The notes below the pieces were generated by a model. The model did no database searches. It had not been told where the DNA came from and saw only the letters and a program-made list of their open reading frames with translations. A stretch of DNA of 7,548 nucleotides, taken from contig JACPQK010000030.1 in the NCBI GenBank assembly GCA_016190535.1, positions 1 to 7,548 on the forward strand. Reading direction: 5' to 3'. A program made the position numbers and the translations under genes. Source of the stretch: Chloroflexota bacterium. GTDB lineage: Bacteria; Chloroflexota; Dehalococcoidia; JACPQK01. Positions within the stretch are counted from its first letter, which is position 1; each line of letters opens with the position of its first letter. Positions 7,001 through 7,548 of the stretch are shown one piece after another.

Positions 7001-7548
7001 GGTATCCCTAGCAAGAAGGTGGACGAGGATTTCCAGTACCTCTACTATTCCTCTGTGCTACCGGGCTTCTCTACGTTTGCCATTACCGGGCTGAGCCAAC
7101 CCCCACCACCCCGGATGGCCGTAAGCGGCCTGGTAGTCACGCCCTCCTGGGTCCTGCCCGGCGGTAAGGTGGATATCAGCGCCACTGTTACCAACCTGGC
7201 GACGCAGGAGGAGACGTTCGTGGTCCCCCTGTGGATTAACGGGACAGCCGAGGCTACTCAGAGCATCACGCTGGCCGCCAGCGCCCAGGGTGTTCTGCGC
7301 TTCTCTCTAGCCCGGGAGATAGAAGGGACCTACCAGGTCCGGATAGACCGGGAGATGGCCTCCTTCCAAGTATCGACGCAGCCCCAGCCCACCGCCACGC
7401 CGACGGCGACACCGCCCCCTACGCCATCCCCCACAGCCACGCCCTTCCCCACCCCAACGGCAGCGCCTACAGCTACGCCGACGCCTGTACCCACGGCCCG
7501 GCCCACCGCGACCTTGACCCCGACGCCCGTGCCCACACCCACCCGGAC
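3983..7548 (+). CDS. Giant secreted multidomain surface protein with PKD, Ig-like, MgtE-N-like and PGF-pre-PGF domains (3' end outside window)
   Basis: The ATG at 3983 is the first start after an in-frame TGA at 3947, and the frame then runs without a stop for 1188 codons to the window end. Visible order by residue: signal peptide 1-34; carboxypeptidase-regulatory-like domain about 36-140 ('LWGTVYLAGQ', 'GRYGYQPPFYV'); PKD-like 149-232 ('VQWGDGSSS', 'HTYSAAGSYSV'); FN3/Ig-like 234-325; three ~102-residue Ig-like repeats 326-632; Thr-Pro linker 648-680; 12-residue repeats 689-856; PGF-pre-PGF about 914-1036; CARDB-like 1045-1130; second Thr-Pro stretch from 1133 to the edge. No cysteine is visible. 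It follows gene 1 after 89 bases on the same strand and probably shares its transcript. The role is inferred to be a rigid, extended cell-surface or matrix protein. No catalytic site is seen. Confidence 0.9.
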   Translation, partial: MKPSYRWQGWPRLPVALLLLAALAAQFLTTPTLAVPLQPMRLWGTVYLAGQAAPSDIPLYVAVPGVSGSPTQPTSPVSDSLGRYGYQPPFYVLGDDTGTQTKEGAVSGDQVDIYVDQYKATTLTFILGSAFALDLSVPATNVLTTPLALSPNSPTVAQTVTASGAVTAAGSGLAGIAIAVQWGDGSSSSATSGVGGSYSAAHTYSAAGSYSVQAIAQANGYVRGSNAASLTVAPQPPSAPQSPALSTPGNDNTPTFTWSAPASVSSPPLKRYEVSVDAPASFISVDTSTTYTSTADLSDGSHTFRVRAVDNADQVSPVAELVFTIDTTGPAAPGLVSPTSGTALADTTPTLDWTDVTDPSGPVSYRLEIDNTADFSSPVLEKQGLTSSGHTLASGEALADGLYYWRVRAADGLGNLGAWSSASSLRIDTAGPVAPGLISPSDGTPTRDTTPSLDWSAVTDISGPVTYTLELDDASDFSAPLVLAKTALTFSNYTLATSEALSDGLYYWRVRGVDSLANAGAWSSARALRIDLSGPSAPGLIAPTDGSSTTDTTPEFSWSAVTDPSAPVTYALEIDDADSFASPVVVKTDLTATSYTLTDAEALALGLYHWRARAVDALGNTGEWSAGWSLRIITAVVTGPAPGGPLATSTPTPGPEPTATPTPRPTSTPTPTPTPIPAPPSVEEIETAPPQETARKLEAVDPGEAAQALAGADPIKAAEAVQEMDPTKAADVMDQMDPQKTSEIFQAMDSEKAAAVADEMAPESTAATLGGVDTGKAAEVMGEMEPERAARVADALPPQKTGEILEEMPPDKAGGVMQEMASEKLTEAVPHMKESTLSQALPQLTPDKLYQIPPRVLFDALPTAPAEALVGETPPTPPPGLPYPIVVYTTPSGARYLAIRTVSGEWAVMMGSPMPIHKILVKFKTDLTNVETNAEELPARPTSIATDPPGIMARKFFTIELIRAQPEDVLAAHLTYKVEKTWVLENRIHEWSVQLYRYDPERNAWVGIPSKKVDEDFQYLYYSSVLPGFSTFAITGLSQPPPPRMAVSGLVVTPSWVLPGGKVDISATVTNLATQEETFVVPLWINGTAEATQSITLAASAQGVLRFSLAREIEGTYQVRIDREMASFQVSTQPQPTATPTATPPPTPSPTATPFPTPTAAPTATPTPVPTARPTATLTPTPVPTPTR
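4427..4678 (+). other. PKD-like domain (part of gene 2)
   Basis: The segment carries the PKD hallmarks 'VQWGDGSSS' and 'HTYSAAGSYSV' in the expected order and spacing, in a span of about 84 residues. PKD domains are beta-sandwich spacers or binding modules of surface proteins. Confidence 0.75.
4682..4957 (+). other. Fibronectin-III/Ig-like domain (part of gene 2)
   Basis: Residues 234-325 begin with a proline-rich 'PSAPQSP', then 'TPTFTWSAP', 'RYEVSVD', 'DGSHTFRVRAVDNA' and end 'VFTIDTTGP'. This is a divergent relative of the three tandem repeats that follow: it shares the W-S-A/x-V-x-A-V-D framework but lacks the 'YYWRVR' strand. Confidence 0.6.
4958..5878 (+). repeat. Three tandem ~102-residue Ig-like repeats (part of gene 2)
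   Basis: Units begin at 4958, 5264 and 5573 (306, 309 and 306 bp). Each runs D-x-x-GP-x-APGL-I/V-x-P, 'DTTP.l.WS.VTD.S.PV.Y.LE.D', 'DF.sP', 'T..ALADGLYYWRVR..D.LGN.GAWS...SLRI'. Conserved Trp, Tyr and Asp positions fit a beta-sandwich. Units 2 and 3 share an exact 17-base stretch at 5345-5361 and 5654-5670, which points to duplication or gene conversion within the array. Confidence 0.85.
5924..6022 (+). repeat. Thr-Pro-rich linker 1 (part of gene 2)
   Basis: Residues 648-680 are mostly Thr, Pro and Ser in TPTP, TATP and TSTP runs. The linker separates the Ig-like stack from the helical repeats. It is expected to be extended and possibly O-glycosylated. Linkers of this kind are common in Chloroflexota secreted proteins. 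Confidence 0.8.
6047..6550 (+). repeat. Thirteen to fourteen phased 12-residue helical repeats, MgtE-N-like (part of gene 2)
   Basis: Starting at 6047, every 36 bases begins a unit of the form [D/P/A/E]-P-x-K/E-A-A-x-hydrophobic-x-x-x-M/L, for example DPIKAAEAVQEM, DPTKAADVMDQM and DPQKTSEIFQAM. Thirteen units keep exact 12-residue phase to 6514. A fourteenth (TPDKLYQIPPRV) is degenerate. The pattern resembles the DPEEAAELLEEL helices of the MgtE N-terminal domain, which is cytoplasmic in MgtE magnesium channels. Here it follows a signal peptide and no membrane segment is seen, so it should be outside the cell. It probably forms an alpha superhelix, and its acidic surface may bind cations (inference). 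Confidence 0.8.
6722..7090 (+). other. PGF-pre-PGF domain (part of gene 2)
   Basis: Residues 914-1036 follow the family pattern: 'ILVKFKTDLTNV', 'FFTIELIRAQPEDVLAAHLT', 'YKVEKTWVLENRI', 'VQLYRYDPERNAWVGIPS', 'YLYYSSVLPGFSTFAITG'. The closing PGFSTFAI (7061) is diagnostic. The domain is best known just upstream of archaeal PGF-CTERM sorting signals. Here it is followed instead by a CARDB-like domain and a Thr-Pro stretch, not by a terminal anchor within the window. Confidence 0.8.
7115..7372 (+). other. CARDB-like beta-sandwich domain (part of gene 2)
   Basis: Residues 1045-1130 show 'VSGLVVTPSWVLPGGKVDIS', 'ATVTNLATQEETF', 'LWINGT', 'ITLAASAQGVLRFSL' and 'EGTYQVRID', the usual strand order of CARDB/DUF11-type adhesion-related domains. 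Its placement after PGF-pre-PGF and before a Thr-Pro linker suggests a surface spacer. Confidence 0.65.
7379..7548 (+). repeat. Thr-Pro-rich linker 2, running off the window (part of gene 2)
   Basis: From residue 1133 to the edge, the sequence is TATP, TPSP and TPVP runs on degenerate codons. The antisense VGVG-rich reading frame here is only its mirror. At least one more domain or an anchor is expected downstream, since the frame is still open. Confidence 0.8.

Noticed and set aside
7330..7542. Minus-strand VGVG-rich frame
   Set aside because: It is the antisense reading of the Thr-Pro linker of gene 2.

Overview
The window is GC-rich and fully coding except for one junction of about 90 bases. 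It holds two very large genes on the + strand, both cut by the window edges. The combination of long Thr-Pro linkers, secreted mosaics of Ig-like domains, a 'GRYGY..PFYV' N-terminal carboxypeptidase-regulatory-like domain and a PGF-pre-PGF domain suggests a Chloroflexota bacterium, possibly of the Dehalococcoidia. An archaeon is less likely because the junction carries a strong bacterial Shine-Dalgarno sequence and a classical signal peptide. The taxonomy is inference only; no marker gene is present.

Gene 1 (from before the left edge to 3893) encodes an extracellular protein. About ten beta-propeller-like blades (roughly 159-1500) are followed by an Ig-like domain that appears to be split by an inserted immune-inhibitor-A/MAM-like jellyroll (roughly 1737-2396). 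Two more Ig-like domains follow (to about 3270), then a duplicated 'GWNLV ... GYW' module up to the stop codon. All six visible cysteines lie in three short-spaced pairs.

The junction (3875-3986) is unusually structured. There is a perfect 16-bp palindrome ending right at the gene 1 stop codon. Next comes a hairpin with a 13-bp outer stem whose 3' arm contains a perfect AGGAGG ribosome binding site and whose 5' arm carries the complementary CCTCCT. That site faces a 7-codon mini-ORF, which ends in an ATGA overlap with the start codon of gene 2. The arrangement looks like a switchable translation-initiation region with translational coupling. No clear promoter and no U-tract terminator are visible.

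Gene 2 (3983 to beyond the right edge, at least 1188 codons with no stop) is a Sec-secreted, cysteine-free surface protein. Its order is: signal peptide; carboxypeptidase-regulatory-like domain; PKD-like domain; one FN3/Ig-like domain; three tandem ~102-residue Ig-like repeats; Thr-Pro linker; 13-14 perfectly phased 12-residue helical repeats resembling the MgtE N-terminal domain; PGF-pre-PGF domain; CARDB-like domain; second Thr-Pro linker running off the window.

The two genes probably act together at the cell surface, as adhesion, cell-wall/S-layer or matrix proteins. No catalytic residues are recognisable in either, so no enzymatic role is claimed. The most unusual points are the structured junction and the MgtE-like 12-residue repeat superhelix placed in a secreted protein.
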